Assembly (NCBI RefSeq): GCF_018263925.1 | Contig: NZ_JAEVHF010000005.1 | Location: forward strand, 62,001-126,000 | From: Kistimonas asteriae | GTDB taxonomy: Bacteria; Pseudomonadota; Gammaproteobacteria; Pseudomonadales; Endozoicomonadaceae | Length of the DNA: 64,000 bases | Reading direction: 5' to 3' | Shown: positions 63,892 to 64,000 of the stretch, piece by piece | How positions within the stretch are numbered: position 1 is the stretch's first letter | Layout of the letters: the number at the start of each line of letters is the position of its first letter | Program-made: the position numbers and the translations under genes | The notes under the pieces: model-generated | Told to the model about the DNA's origin: nothing | Databases searched by the model: none | What the model saw: the letters and a program-made list of their open reading frames with translations, nothing else

Positions 63892-64000
63892 ATGTTGTAC
63901 ACATCTCTTGCCAGGGCAATTTGCCTGGGTGGTATGGTATTGTTTATTACCGCCTGCCAACCCGACAAGCCATCGATGACTGCATCTACTGCTTACACGA
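63892..64000 (+). CDS. Lipoprotein, N-terminal part (continues beyond the window)
   Basis: 36 codons visible: a short positive start, hydrophobic core (ICLGGMVLFITAC) and lipobox ITAC-Q, so Cys would be lipidated by signal peptidase II and the protein anchored in a membrane. ATG 63892 has AAAGGAAG upstream. Function cannot be told from the fragment. Confidence 0.75.
   Translation, partial: MLYTSLARAICLGGMVLFITACQPDKPSMTASTAYT

Noticed and set aside
63520..63919. Two short minus-strand frames before the lipoprotein gene
   Set aside because: No ribosome sites; one overlaps the lipoprotein start.

Overview
The window is about 64 kb of chromosome from a gammaproteobacterium, probably marine and Oceanospirillales-like. 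The clues are a Pseudomonas-type methylarginine gene trio, a YbiT-type ABC-F protein, a complete bacterial selenocysteine system and about 50% GC by eye. No rRNA or species marker is present, so the taxon is inference.

Layout. 0-12 kb is a housekeeping and accessory mix: the end of a secreted GDSL hydrolase, an AspT-like exchanger, a TolC-like outer-membrane channel beside a small RTX/VWA adhesin, a sigma-54 activator (DdaR-like) divergent from dimethylarginine dimethylaminohydrolase and a basic amino acid antiporter, then ybiT. 12-18 kb holds a SulP transporter, a histidine kinase/response regulator pair and a LysR regulator. 17.9-54.6 kb is one long minus-strand locus for an extracellular contractile injection system (eCIS; Afp/PVC type). 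55.3-60.1 kb is a compact selenocysteine cluster (tRNA-Sec, selA, selB, a grdX-like gene, selD), and selD itself reads through an in-frame UGA. 60.4-61.5 kb is an AT-rich pair of paralogous secreted proteins. A methyltransferase, a small membrane protein and the start of a lipoprotein close the window.

The eCIS is the most notable system. From the promoter side the order is sheath, tube, second tube-like protein, DUF5908-type small protein, LysM-type protein, VgrG-like spike, fibre-anchor peptide, gp25-like wedge carrying a fibre-anchor prefix, spike tip, gp6/J-like baseplate protein with an inserted ILEI/PANDER-like domain, a 58-residue-repeat protein, a second J-like protein, a 2572-residue repetitive fibre, a small unknown, tape measure, phage-type lysozyme, AAA+ ATPase and Pvc16-like terminator. 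After a 470-bp gene-free stretch comes a phage-like late module: a small HTH protein, a lambda-Q-type antiterminator and a three-TM holin-like protein. Then follow a TPR-GNAT protein, a DUF4157 (HEAWH) protein and a run of unrecognised cargo candidates. Four of the five putative cargo proteins start Met-Tyr once starts are chosen by ribosome binding site, and several carry a (V/I)Q(R)K/M motif near the N-terminus, which could be a loading signal. Upstream of the sheath, a promoter-plus-hairpin unit of about 350 bp is present twice.

How it fits together (inference): the structural operon is driven from the duplicated promoter region, cargo and lysis genes may be under antitermination control, and holin plus lysozyme would free assembled particles. 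All calls are from reading the sequence; no database search was run.
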